Shown here one piece after another: positions 1 through 7,906 of a stretch of DNA of 44,052 bases. Every line of letters starts with the position of its first letter. Position 1 is the first letter of the stretch. Source of the stretch: Kurthia gibsonii (lineage in GTDB: Bacteria; Bacillota; Bacilli; Bacillales_A; Planococcaceae); NCBI RefSeq assembly GCF_006539985.1, contig NZ_BJOB01000020.1:1-44052 (forward strand). Direction: 5' to 3'. The position numbers were made by a program, and so were the translations under genes. Under the pieces are notes generated by a model. The model had not been told where the DNA came from and searched no databases. It was given only the letters and a program-made list of their open reading frames with translations.

Positions 1-187
1 GGCTTGTGCTGCTTGCTGGACGCAAGTTGGATGAGCCTTGCAACAGGACGTTGCAGTCTTGGCTCATCTTCAACGTGCCATTTTTCGTATAATCATATGC
101 AATTTTAAATGGTTGTTGCGCTTTTGTTGTGTACGTCAGTGAACCGAGTAAATTCGCATCGTTCATGTTGATTTGAAATAAAGTCAT
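1..187 (-). CDS. Partial reading frame running off the left edge, unknown product
   Basis: An open minus-strand frame starts at an ATG (185-187) and stays open to the window edge, about 62 codons. The frame is also open a few codons upstream (reading PIFFTNGM) back to a TAG. The first 40 or so residues (…LFQINMNDANLLG…, …PFKIAYDYTKNG…) look like ordinary protein. The next part is encoded by strongly hairpin-forming DNA and looks low-complexity (…LLQGSSNLRPASS…). No Shine-Dalgarno sequence precedes the ATG. It may be the remnant or internal end of a gene disrupted by the hairpin element. I do not recognise the family. Confidence 0.3.
   Translation of the reverse strand, partial: MTLFQINMNDANLLGSLTYTTKAQQPFKIAYDYTKNGTLKMSQDCNVLLQGSSNLRPASSTS
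11..68. repeat. Two adjacent stem-loops with GGAC loops
   Basis: Two hairpins sit side by side. The first has stem CTTGC (12-16) and GCAAG (22-26) around the loop TGGAC. The second has outer stem GATGAGCC (30-37) with GGCTCATC (61-68) and inner stem TGCAAC (39-44) with GTTGCA (50-55) around the loop AGGAC. Both stems are perfect, and both loops read NGGAC on the plus strand. This could be the end of a small mobile or REP-like repeat, or part of a structured RNA. The left edge of the window hides the rest. Confidence 0.5.
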
Positions 188-228
188 ACCGTTTGTAAAA
201 AAGATTGGCTAAAACATATGTCATTTAT

Positions 229-257
229 GATAAATCCTTTTATACCAAGGGTTTATC
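229..257 (-). terminator. Weak possible terminator hairpin downstream of the 135-aa membrane gene
   Basis: GATAAATCC (229-237) pairs with GGGTTTATC (249-257) with one wobble. It lies 77 bases beyond the minus-strand gene at 334-741. The U-tract is poor (ATAAATGA), so this may be only a fortuitous AT-rich inverted repeat. Nothing else is evident between 188 and 333. Confidence 0.25.
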
Positions 258-333
258 ACGACGTTTTAATCAATCTTTATTTTAATTATGGCTATTTTGA
301 ACAGACTTTATTTTAAAATAATAATTCATTCTA

Positions 334-741
334 TCAATTACTGTTTTTCTTTTTATAAAGTCGCCACTCATAAAGGGCAGCTCCTATGAAACATTGAACA
401 AATACCGCCTTATATAAAAATAATACAAGCGCCGTTGACATATTATCTCTTGATGGATCATAAGGTAAGCCATTTTCAAACTGGACATTACTAAAAAGAA
501 AATGTAAAAACAGGCTTCCTATAGTTCCAATTAAAATAAAAATCAAATTGCTTTGTGACTCTGGCTGTAGCTTTTCTCTCAAAAAATAATTACTCATAAA
601 CAGAATAAAAGGTGTAACAAGTACTAATAGATAAGCTATAAAACGATATACCTGATCAGTTAAAATACTGAACAAAAAACCACCTAGATGTAATATGCCA
701 ATCGCTACAATATTAATTAATGTCAGTCTAATACATTTCAT
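334..741 (-). CDS. Orphan multi-pass membrane protein, 135 aa
   Basis: A small integral membrane protein of unknown function. Four hydrophobic segments are visible: roughly residues 7-26, 32-52, 65-84 and 105-124. A polar loop between the third and fourth carries the acidic/polar stretch around PYDPSRDN, and the tail is basic (RLYKKKNSN). The ATG is preceded by AAAGGATG at a reasonable distance. The gene is AT-rich and stands alone between non-coding stretches, which fits accessory DNA. I recognise no conserved motif and assign no function. Confidence 0.6.
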   Translation of the reverse strand: MKCIRLTLINIVAIGILHLGGFLFSILTDQVYRFIAYLLVLVTPFILFMSNYFLREKLQPESQSNLIFILIGTIGSLFLHFLFSNVQFENGLPYDPSRDNMSTALVLFLYKAVFVQCFIGAALYEWRLYKKKNSN

Positions 742-1014
742 CCATATACATCCTTTTAATATTTATATTTAGAGTTACCAAATAACTTAGCAATTGGTTT
801 TCGAATATTATGAACTTTTCCTCTTAAATTTAATCGTGTATGTAAAACGCTCATTTACTTATACGCAATAATTTTAATATAAATAATATATTTTTGATAA
901 AAATGCACCATGTAAAAAATTAACATAAAATACAAATAGATAAAAGGGTTATTTAAAGAAATACTTATTTTATTAGTAAAATTTTATTTTTTACTTACAT
1001 TCATCAAAAATAGG
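742..1014. other. AT-rich non-coding gap
   Basis: About 270 bases of very AT-rich DNA between the 135-aa membrane gene and the clpB terminator. I see no credible reading frame, no structured RNA and no repeat. It should contain the promoter of the minus-strand gene at 334-741, but no convincing -35/-10 pair stands out. Confidence 0.5.
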
Positions 1015-1049
1015 GCAAATAAAAAGGAACCACATCAAATGTGATTCCT
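1015..1049 (-). terminator. Intrinsic terminator of clpB
   Basis: On the minus strand an 11-bp stem AGGAATCACAT / ATGTGGTTCCT with a three-base loop is followed by TTTTTATTT, starting 16 bases after the clpB stop codon. This is a typical rho-independent terminator. Confidence 0.85.
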
Positions 1050-1065
1050 CTTCCTAAAATAAATC

Positions 1066-3192
1066 TTATTTCACTTTAATCTCATTGTCTTCTACATAAA
1101 CTGTTAGTGTGTCGCCAGGTACTTTTTCACCTTTTAATAATTCTTTTGCGACTGGTGTTTCTACATGGCGTTGGATGAAGCGACGAAGTGGTCTTGCGCC
1201 GAATGCAGGATCTGCTCCTTCTTTCGCAATCCAATGAATAACATCATCGCCAACTACCAATTTAATCTCTTGTTCTGCTACACGTTGTACGAGATGGTTC
1301 ACGTACTTACGTGTAATTTCGTAGAAGTGCTCATCTGTTAATGCGTGGAACATGATGATATCATCTAGACGATTTAATAGTTCTGGTTTGAAATGATTTT
1401 TCAATTCTGCCATCACTAAATCTTCCACTGCATGTCCTTCTGTATTGTGTAAATCAAGTAAATAGTGTGAACCGATATTCGATGTCATAATGACAACTGT
1501 ATTCGTAAAGTTCACCATACGTCCTTGACTATCTGTAATACGACCATCATCTAAAATTTGAAGGAGAATGTTTGCGACATCTGGATGTGCTTTTTCAATT
1601 TCATCTAATAGAATGACCGAATACGGATTACGACGAACTGCCTCTGTTAATTGACCGCCTTCTTCATAGCCGATATAACCTGGAGGTGCACCCACAAGTC
1701 GAGATACACTATGTTTTTCCATGTATTCCGACATATCAATACGTACAAAATGGTCTTCTGAGTCGAATAGTTGTGCTGCGAGTGCTTTCGCAAGTTCTGT
1801 TTTACCTACACCAGTTGGTCCTAAGAATAAGAACGAACCGATTGGTTTATTCGGATCTTGGATACCTGCACGCGCGCGCCATACAGCTTCTGAAACAAGA
1901 CGAACTGCATCATCTTGTCCGACTACACGCTCATGTAGTGTATCTTTTAAACGAAGTAATTTTTCACGTTCTCCCTCTAACATTTTCGTTACAGGAATAC
2001 CAGTCCAGCGAGATACGATACTCGCAATTTCTTCCGCTGTGACATCTTCACGTAATAGCTTATCTGAGCTTTCTACTTCTTCTTCTAAATTCGCTAGCTC
2101 TTTTTCAAGCTCTGGAATTTTACCATGTCGTAGAATCGCCGCTTTATTCAAGTCATATTGACTCTCTGCTTCTTCTAATTCATGACGATATTGATCGAGT
2201 TTTTCACGTTTTTCCTGCACAATTTGAAGCGCATTTTTTTCACGTTCCCATTGTTCACGCATCGATTGTGATGAATCTTTTAATTCTTGTAATTCTTCAC
2301 GTAACGCTTCTAAACGCTTTTTACTCGCATTGTCGCCTTCTTTCATCAATGCTTGTTCTTCAATTTCCAACTGCATTTGTCGACGTGTAACCTCATCTAA
2401 TTCAGATGGCATCGAGTCGATTTCTGTACGAATCATCGCACACGCCTCATCGACTAAGTCAATCGCTTTATCTGGTAGGAAACGATCTGTAATATAGCGA
2501 TTTGATAATTCTGCCGCTGCCACAATCGCACGGTCATGGATACGTACACCATGGTGTAATTCGAAACGTTCACGTAAACCACGTAGAATGGAAATTGTAT
2601 CTTCTACAGATGGTTCGCGTACAAGCACTTGTTGGAAGCGTCGTTCAAGTGCAGGGTCTTTTTCGATATTTGTACGATATTCATCTAATGTTGTCGCACC
2701 GATACAATGTAGTTCACCGCGTGCTAACATTGGTTTTAACATATTCCCTGCATCCATCGAACCTTCTGTTTTACCTGCACCAACAATGGTATGAATTTCG
2801 TCGATGAATAAGATAATATTTCCTTCTGCTTCACGTACTTGTTTTAAAACACCTTGTAGACGTTCTTCAAACTGTCCGCGATAACTTGCGCCTGCAATTA
2901 ATGCGCTCATATCAAGTTCATATATTTGTTTATCTTTTAAACCTTCAGGTACGTCTTTTTTTACAATACGTTGCGCTAATCCTTCAACAATCGCTGTTTT
3001 ACCTACACCTGGTTCACCGATTAGAACGGGATTATTTTTTGTTTTTCGAGATAAAATGCGAATGACATCACGAATTTCTTGGTCACGTCCAATAACAGGG
3101 TCCATCTTACCTTCTTTAACTGCCTCTACTAAATTACGTCCATACTTCTCTAGCGGATTTTCTTCTTCTTGGTTCATTTGATTCATTTGCAT
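1066..3192 (-). CDS. clpB: ClpB-type disaggregase lacking the N-terminal domain
   Basis: A hexameric AAA+ chaperone that, with DnaK, pulls proteins out of aggregates in the cytosol. Two AAA+ modules are present: Walker A GEPGVGKT (about residue 60) with LFIDEIHT, and Walker A GPTGVGKT (about 460) with [12 protein letters not shown]. The long coiled-coil middle domain with the ClpB signature [11 protein letters not shown] lies between them. The IGF/IGL loop used to dock ClpP is not seen. At 708 aa it is about 150 residues shorter than standard ClpB. The protein begins [11 protein letters not shown] and goes straight into the linker NPLEKYG, so the substrate-binding N-domain is absent. The start has GGAGG (AGGAGGAAAAAATA-ATG), and its own promoter and CtsR operators lie just upstream, so the short form is the genuine product rather than a 5' truncation. 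Confidence 0.93.
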   Translation of the reverse strand: MQMNQMNQEEENPLEKYGRNLVEAVKEGKMDPVIGRDQEIRDVIRILSRKTKNNPVLIGEPGVGKTAIVEGLAQRIVKKDVPEGLKDKQIYELDMSALIAGASYRGQFEERLQGVLKQVREAEGNIILFIDEIHTIVGAGKTEGSMDAGNMLKPMLARGELHCIGATTLDEYRTNIEKDPALERRFQQVLVREPSVEDTISILRGLRERFELHHGVRIHDRAIVAAAELSNRYITDRFLPDKAIDLVDEACAMIRTEIDSMPSELDEVTRRQMQLEIEEQALMKEGDNASKKRLEALREELQELKDSSQSMREQWEREKNALQIVQEKREKLDQYRHELEEAESQYDLNKAAILRHGKIPELEKELANLEEEVESSDKLLREDVTAEEIASIVSRWTGIPVTKMLEGEREKLLRLKDTLHERVVGQDDAVRLVSEAVWRARAGIQDPNKPIGSFLFLGPTGVGKTELAKALAAQLFDSEDHFVRIDMSEYMEKHSVSRLVGAPPGYIGYEEGGQLTEAVRRNPYSVILLDEIEKAHPDVANILLQILDDGRITDSQGRMVNFTNTVVIMTSNIGSHYLLDLHNTEGHAVEDLVMAELKNHFKPELLNRLDDIIMFHALTDEHFYEITRKYVNHLVQRVAEQEIKLVVGDDVIHWIAKEGADPAFGARPLRRFIQRHVETPVAKELLKGEKVPGDTLTVYVEDNEIKVK

Positions 3193-3207
3193 TATTTTTT
3201 CCTCCTG

Positions 3208-3224
3208 TTTGACTATCTTTGACT
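3208..3224 (-). promoter_or_regulatory. CtsR operator, proximal
   Basis: Minus-strand reading AGTCAAA-GAT-AGTCAAA is the tandem heptad recognised by the heat-shock repressor CtsR (consensus A/GGTCAAA-N3-A/GGTCAAA). It sits between the -10 box and the ribosome binding site of clpB, where bound repressor would block transcription. Confidence 0.88.
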
Positions 3225-3237
3225 ATTTATTAATTTT

Positions 3238-3266
3238 ATTATATCGACTTCATTTCAAAAACTCAA
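3238..3266 (-). promoter_or_regulatory. SigA-type promoter of clpB
   Basis: On the minus strand, TTGAGT (3261-3266) and a perfect TATAAT (3238-3243) are separated by 17 bases. The promoter is bracketed by the two CtsR operators, so clpB is predicted to be transcribed by the housekeeping polymerase and released from CtsR repression on heat stress. Confidence 0.8.
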
Positions 3267-3274
3267 GTAATATA

Positions 3275-3291
3275 TTTGACCTTTTTTGACT
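3275..3291 (-). promoter_or_regulatory. CtsR operator, distal
   Basis: Minus-strand reading AGTCAAA-AAA-GGTCAAA is a second perfect CtsR heptad repeat, eight bases upstream of the -35 box of clpB. It lies in the shared region with the divergent fnr gene, only about 10 bases from the fnr -35 box, so CtsR occupancy could also influence fnr. Confidence 0.87.
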
Positions 3292-3301
3292 TTCATGTTT
3301 T

Positions 3302-3329
3302 TTGTACTGTTTATTATTTATGTTAAAAT
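3302..3329 (+). promoter_or_regulatory. Probable SigA promoter of fnr
   Basis: TTGTAC (3302-3307) and TAAAAT (3324-3329) lie 16 bases apart and about 32 bases before the fnr start. The spacing and match are reasonable. I see no clear TGTGA-type Fnr palindrome at this promoter. Confidence 0.5.
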
Positions 3330-3361
3330 AAAAAACAGTTAATTATGGAGGTGTTTTGATT

Positions 3362-4051
3362 GTGTTTGATGCAGTCCCCCAAATCGTCCAGCAGATTTTT
3401 AAAGCACATGGTACAAAACATCATTTCGTTCGTCATCAACATATTTGTACTGCAGGTGAAGCGGCAACACATCTTTATTTTGTGGAAAAAGGTCGTATTG
3501 CCATTACAAAAGAGAGCGTTGGTGGTAAAGAATTAACACTTTGCATTGCGACGAAAAATGATTGTATTGGTGAAAGTATTTTATTCACCCCACTTATTAC
3601 ATACCCACTTTCAGCAAAAGTATTAGATTGTTGTACCATTTTTTCAATTTCGAAAGAACAGTTGGAACATGAATTATCCGAAAACCTTGCAGCACTACGG
3701 GAATGTCTCACATGGATTCAAATTCAAAGAATGCGTGAACAAACTAAATTACGCGACTTACTGCTATATGGAAAAAAAGGCGCACTCTCCTCTATACTCA
3801 TTCGTTTAGCGAATTCATATGGCGAAAAGAAAACAGACAAATCGATTCAAATTAGTGAAAAATTTACACATAGTGAACTAGCAAGTCTTTGTGCAACAAG
3901 TCGTGAAGTTGTAAACCGCTTATTACAAGAATTCAAAAAAGAAAAAGTCATATCAGAAGAAAATGGCTACCTTACAATCCATCGTTTAGATTATTTACAG
4001 CAGTTTTGTGAATGTGAGCAGTGTATCGAATTTTTATGTCGTATTAATTAG
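3362..4051 (+). CDS. fnr: Crp/Fnr-family regulator with C-terminal Fe-S cysteine motif
   Basis: A transcription factor of the Crp/Fnr superfamily: N-terminal cyclic-nucleotide-binding-like beta barrel (about residues 15-110), dimerisation helix, then winged helix-turn-helix with recognition segment LCATSREVVNRLLQEF. The C-terminus has CxCxxCxxxxC. The last three cysteines give CX2CX4C, the spacing of the [4Fe-4S] ligands in B. subtilis Fnr, and an aspartate in LRDLLL could be the fourth ligand. It is therefore likely an oxygen-responsive activator of anaerobic genes. GTG at 3362 is chosen because GGAGGTG lies nine bases upstream. The TTG at 3356 would be too close. The gene is monocistronic and followed by a terminator. 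Confidence 0.82.
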   Translation: MFDAVPQIVQQIFKAHGTKHHFVRHQHICTAGEAATHLYFVEKGRIAITKESVGGKELTLCIATKNDCIGESILFTPLITYPLSAKVLDCCTIFSISKEQLEHELSENLAALRECLTWIQIQRMREQTKLRDLLLYGKKGALSSILIRLANSYGEKKTDKSIQISEKFTHSELASLCATSREVVNRLLQEFKKEKVISEENGYLTIHRLDYLQQFCECEQCIEFLCRIN

Positions 4052-4057
4052 ACATGA

Positions 4058-4096
4058 AAAGAAGACCACTGCTTTTTTGCATGGTCTTCTTTGTTG
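4058..4096 (+). terminator. Intrinsic terminator of fnr
   Basis: Stem AGAAGACCACTGC (4060-4072) with GCATGGTCTTCT (4079-4090), one mismatch, followed by TTGTT. It starts just after the fnr stop codon. Confidence 0.75.
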
Positions 4097-4139
4097 ACTA
4101 TATTTCGATTAGCTATATTCTAATTATATGTTTCATAAA

Positions 4140-4880
4140 TTAACTACTTTTAATCACATGCATGTTCTTAGATTTTAACTCTAGAACCGTATCACATTGT
4201 TCTGCAATCTCTTTTTCATGTGTAATGACAATGACACATTTATTTTGTTCATGTGCTAGTTGTTTAAACAGACGAATGATTTCGAGTGAGTTTTGTTCGT
4301 CTAAATTACCTGTCGGCTCGTCTGCTACGACAAGGCGCGCATCACAACACATGGCGCGTACAATCGCAACTCGCTGTTGCTGTCCGCCTGATAAATGTTG
4401 GACATTCTTCTTCGCCATTTCAGTGTCAATTCCTACTTTTTGCAACATCTCGAGTGCATATTCTTTACGATTCGCTTTTTTTGAATGCGTAATTTCAAGT
4501 GCTGCTGTTATATTATCAAGTGCCGATAAATAAGGTAGTAGATTATACGACTGAAAGACAATCGATACACATTCATTACGATAACGTGTTAACCCAATCT
4601 TTTTTAATGACTTCCCTTCGTAATAAATATCACCTGATTTTGGTGTATCCAGTCCTGCAATTAGCGATAAAAAAGTCGTTTTTCCCGAACCACTCGATCC
4701 TAAAATACCGTATAATTTTCCTTCATCAATAGCAGCTATAGCTGCAATGATTGGTCTAACTGTTAGAGAGTTATTATTACATTCAAAATTAAATTTCGGA
4801 GAGGAGAATTTTATGAAATTATTTAACAGAATATTAAAACTTAAAAATCTAGAAATTTTTAAGTTTTTCAAAGAAAGCAA
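4140..4880 (-). pseudogene. 5'-truncated ABC transporter ATPase (MacB/LolD type)
   Basis: From about residue 51 this is a clear ABC ATPase: Walker A LGSSGSGKTT, Q-loop VFQSYNLLPYL, signature LSGGQQQRVAIVRAM, Walker B VVADEPTGNLDE and switch histidine VITHEKE. The family is the MacB/LolD export type. Residues 1-50 do not resemble the family's beta-strand start. They are encoded antisense to the 5' part of the plus-strand gene at 4813-5247. The homology break lies near 4730-4746, at the 14-bp palindrome GCAGCTATAGCTGC. No permease gene is adjacent. I read this as a remnant whose true 5' end and partner genes were lost. An alternative is a newly formed start giving an odd but expressed ATPase. 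Confidence 0.62.
4732..4745. repeat. 14-bp perfect palindrome at the ABC gene breakpoint
   Basis: GCAGCTATAGCTGC is its own reverse complement. It coincides with the point where recognisable ABC-ATPase sequence stops and AT-rich foreign-looking sequence begins, so it may mark the rearrangement junction. Confidence 0.5.
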
Positions 4881-5247
4881 TTCGGTATGTTACATCTTGC
4901 TAGAAGATACTAGACGACCTCTTTCAAAAGAAGAAATAAAACATGATCCATTATGTTATATGGATGAGGAAGATATAAATGAAATTTTAAATGTTTTCAA
5001 AATTTCATTTATAAGTGATGAGAAACTAGAAGAAGATTCTTATTTTTTAAGAACTTTTTTCTCAGAATTAGTTAATAATACAGATATAACTACTTTTATT
5101 ATCGATGAGTTTGTAAAAAAAGATTTATATGATGCCCCCCATTTAGATGAAGTTCCATTTTTCAATAACTTGTTGACATATATAGATTCGGATATTGTAT
5201 TGAGCGAAATAGATGATCATAAATGGATGTATTTATCTCAAGACTAA
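4813..5247 (+). CDS. Orphan acidic cytoplasmic protein, 144 aa
   Basis: The ATG at 4813 follows GGAGAGGAG with good spacing, so I prefer it over the upstream ATG at 4747. The product is acidic and has no membrane segment or signal peptide. It contains patches such as CYMDEEDINEIL, FFSELVNNTD and LDEVPFFNNLL. Base composition is clearly more AT-rich than the neighbouring housekeeping genes. It replaces the 5' end of the ABC ATPase on the other strand, which suggests recent acquisition. The size, acidity and orphan placement recall immunity proteins of contact-dependent toxins, but no motif proves this. Confidence 0.6.
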   Translation: MKLFNRILKLKNLEIFKFFKESNSVCYILLEDTRRPLSKEEIKHDPLCYMDEEDINEILNVFKISFISDEKLEEDSYFLRTFFSELVNNTDITTFIIDEFVKKDLYDAPHLDEVPFFNNLLTYIDSDIVLSEIDDHKWMYLSQD

Positions 5248-5387
5248 GAAAATATCACTCTAATTTATAATTTTTGTAGTAGAATACTTAAATTTTAACA
5301 AAAAAGGCTGTTTTTTTGTTTTGTATAGGCGTGTGGATGTGACTTATGCAGAAACAGCATCGCCCAAAATGAAAATCCGCAAACAGA

Positions 5388-5425
5388 CTAAAAAGAGCTT
5401 CAGCATTTTCATATGCCGAAGCTCT
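5388..5425 (-). terminator. Intrinsic terminator of the acyltransferase gene
   Basis: Minus-strand stem AGAGCTTCGGCA / TGCTGAAGCTCT (one wobble, loop of eight) followed by TTTTTAG, about 40 bases after the stop codon at 5468. Confidence 0.8.
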
Positions 5426-5467
5426 CTTACTTTTAACTGGGATTTTACCCAGACTCTTCTAACCATT

Positions 5468-7462
5468 TTATTTTTTTAAGATGTCATTAAATTGTTTTTC
5501 AAAAATCGGCGCAAAAGATTCGGCATACGTATTTGTAATATGATCGTAATCACGATAAACGACAACATTCCCAATAATCGGTCTGAATTCATCACCTATT
5601 TTGAAATACTGTGTTAAATCTAATGTATGAAATTCTTGATTTTTCTCTAAGTTTGTCCAAGCTGCTCCGTCTAATTGATTTTGTTCACGATTCATTTTCT
5701 CAATCGTTTTTTGCTCACCATCTTGATCAAGAGACTCCACAACATTGAATGTATAGCGTGGATTATCACGTAACGCTAAAATTTGAACACCCGCTTCCTT
5801 TAATTCACGCAGTGGATTTAAAAGATGTTCTTGAATACGTTCTTTATCTGTATTCGAAGCTGTCGCATGTCCTACTACTAAATCGATATCCTGTTCTTTA
5901 ATATAGGCTAATGTATTTTCCACCCACTTAGACTTGATATCATCTTCATCATAACCTGTAGAAAAACGAGTAGCTGAACGTGTCATATTGAGTACACGAT
6001 AATCCGTTCCTTCAACTGCTTTTAATACGCCACCTAGCCATTGTTCGGAATGTGAACTTCCGACAACTGCGATGGTAGCTGTGTACCCTTCTTTTTTACC
6101 ATAGACACCGACTTTTACATCCGCTTTTTTTTGAGTTTGATTACTACCATCTATATGCGACTGTGGTAAATCATTAAATACATTGGCTAAAGTTGGATAG
6201 GCAGGTACATCTGGTACTTCAACTTTTCCAAGAGCTGCTACTGCTCCAGGATAATTTTCAACAGTTTTATTTTTAGCTTGTTGATTTTGCGTAAAAAGAT
6301 TTGTACTCACCAAAACAGCAATTAAAATAAGGTTCACCGTTCCAATCCATGAAATTCTACGGAATGCACGATGCGTTGTAGATGATTCGCGAATCGGTTT
6401 TTCAATAAAGCGCGTCATTAAGTACGATAAGATGAACGATGCAATAATAATCGTCATACCTTCTAAAAAGTTCGGATTCTCTCGGCTAATATTATAATGA
6501 TAGAACGAAAGAATAACCCAGTGCCATAGATAAACACCGAAGGATAAACCACCTAATTTAATCATGACAGGTGAGGCTAAAATACGACGTACACCAAAAC
6601 GAGTTACCACTGTTCCAGATACAATAATAAAGACAGCACAAGCCATTGGCCATAGTGCAATATAACCTGGGAACATTTGTGATACATCAAATAACATACC
6701 TGTTAAGATTAGGCCAATTAAGCCTAGCCATCCTAATATCATTGCGACTACTTTATTGATGCGAATGTATGCTAGATTTACACACAGTAATCCACCTAAC
6801 GAGAATTCCCATACACGTGTAAATGTAATGAAATAAGCAAATGGTTGGTTCACTGAAGTTAAATATATTGAATAACTAAGTGATACGATGAATACACTAC
6901 CTAAAATAAAATTAATTAATTTTCGGGTATTCGTGATTTGATATTTTTTAATCGCCCATAAAATAAATGCAAATAATATAAACCAAATTATGTAAAATTG
7001 ACCTTGGATGGACATCGCCCAAAAGTGTTCTACAGGAGTTTTCATTTGTTGTGAATCGAGATAATCTGTATTTGAAAATGCTAACTGCCAGTTTTCAAAA
7101 TAGAACATGGAAGCAATAATTTCTTTAATCGTTTTATCTAGGATTGTTTGCGGTAATAAAAAGAAGCTAAGTAAAAGAACGACTGCTAATATAAAAAATA
7201 CGGATGGCAATAAACGTTTCAATAGCTTAGAAATATAGGGTAGGAACTTAAACGTCCCTGTACGATTAATGGTTGAAATAATAGAGGTTGTGATTAAAAA
7301 TCCAGAGACTACGAAGAAGACATCTACACCACCTGAAACGCGGTTAAACCAAATATGGTATGTGGCGACTAGAAGTGCTGCAACAACACGTAAACCCTCG
7401 ATTTCGGGTCGGAATTTACGTTCAATTTGAATCAATTGTTTATCCATTTTAAAAAAATTCAA
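5468..7462 (-). CDS. Membrane acyltransferase with SGNH domain (OatA-like)
   Basis: Residues about 18-380 form an acyltransferase-3 domain of ten or more transmembrane helices beginning FRPEIEGLRVVAALLVATYH. This contains the catalytic histidine and the family motif GGVDVFFVVSGFLIT. After a linker comes an extracytoplasmic SGNH-hydrolase-like domain starting VVGSSHSEQW (nucleophile serine) and ending with DYDHITN, which holds the Asp and His. Such two-domain proteins move acetyl groups across the membrane onto cell-wall sugars; OatA acetylates muramic acid and gives lysozyme resistance. The exact acceptor here is unknown. The start is uncertain: TTG at 7462 is very close to AGGAG, while ATG at 7447 is rather far. 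Confidence 0.85.
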   Translation of the reverse strand: MNFFKMDKQLIQIERKFRPEIEGLRVVAALLVATYHIWFNRVSGGVDVFFVVSGFLITTSIISTINRTGTFKFLPYISKLLKRLLPSVFFILAVVLLLSFFLLPQTILDKTIKEIIASMFYFENWQLAFSNTDYLDSQQMKTPVEHFWAMSIQGQFYIIWFILFAFILWAIKKYQITNTRKLINFILGSVFIVSLSYSIYLTSVNQPFAYFITFTRVWEFSLGGLLCVNLAYIRINKVVAMILGWLGLIGLILTGMLFDVSQMFPGYIALWPMACAVFIIVSGTVVTRFGVRRILASPVMIKLGGLSFGVYLWHWVILSFYHYNISRENPNFLEGMTIIIASFILSYLMTRFIEKPIRESSTTHRAFRRISWIGTVNLILIAVLVSTNLFTQNQQAKNKTVENYPGAVAALGKVEVPDVPAYPTLANVFNDLPQSHIDGSNQTQKKADVKVGVYGKKEGYTATIAVVGSSHSEQWLGGVLKAVEGTDYRVLNMTRSATRFSTGYDEDDIKSKWVENTLAYIKEQDIDLVVGHATASNTDKERIQEHLLNPLRELKEAGVQILALRDNPRYTFNVVESLDQDGEQKTIEKMNREQNQLDGAAWTNLEKNQEFHTLDLTQYFKIGDEFRPIIGNVVVYRDYDHITNTYAESFAPIFEKQFNDILKK

Positions 7463-7483
7463 TTCTCCTATCTTTATTTATTC

Positions 7484-7531
7484 ATAAAAAAATGACCTTT
7501 ACGATTCAAGTATCGAACGTGAAAGGCCATT
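7484..7531 (-). terminator. Intrinsic terminator of yitW
   Basis: Long minus-strand stem AATGGCCTTTCACG / CGTAAAGGTCATT (imperfect) followed by TTTTTTATG, directly downstream of the stop codon at 7538. Confidence 0.8.
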
Positions 7532-7537
7532 CTATTA

Positions 7538-7852
7538 TTAACGTACGCCTAGAGCCATTTTTGCATAACGCGTCATATTGTCTTTTGACCATGGTGGATT
7601 CCAAACAATATTTACGTCTACATCTTTTACTTCTGGTAATTCAAATAGTGCTGTACGAATTTGGTCGATAATCATTGGTCCCATTGGGCAGCCCATTGAT
7701 GTTAATGTCATTGTAACCATTGCGACGCCTTCATCATTCATATCTACGTCATAAACAAGACCTAAATTAACGATATCAATCCCTAATTCTGGGTCAATAA
7801 CGTTTTCAAGTGCGCCTAGGATACTGTCTTTCATATCTTGATCGATTGCCAT
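7538..7852 (-). CDS. yitW: MIP18/DUF59 family Fe-S assembly protein (YitW-like)
   Basis: A 104-residue MIP18-family protein, full length for the family. It shows the characteristic VIDPELGIDIVNLGLVYD start, the conserved cysteine in TLTSMGCPMGP, and the end VNIVWNPPWSKDNM. Relatives (SufT, PaaD, YitW) help mature iron-sulfur proteins in the cytosol. The ATG follows AAAGGGG. Its neighbours at 7907, 9173 and 10004 are the counterparts of B. subtilis yitV, yitU and yitS, which supports orthology to YitW. The specific client proteins are not known from sequence. Confidence 0.88.
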   Translation of the reverse strand: MAIDQDMKDSILGALENVIDPELGIDIVNLGLVYDVDMNDEGVAMVTMTLTSMGCPMGPMIIDQIRTALFELPEVKDVDVNIVWNPPWSKDNMTRYAKMALGVR

Positions 7853-7906
7853 GAAAGTTTACCCCTTTCTACATAGTGTTAAGTTTATCATAACAAAATT
7901 TAAGGC

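Noticed and set aside
1721-2807. Plus-strand open frames inside clpB
   Set aside because: They lie antisense to strongly conserved ClpB motifs, lack ribosome binding sites and resemble no protein.
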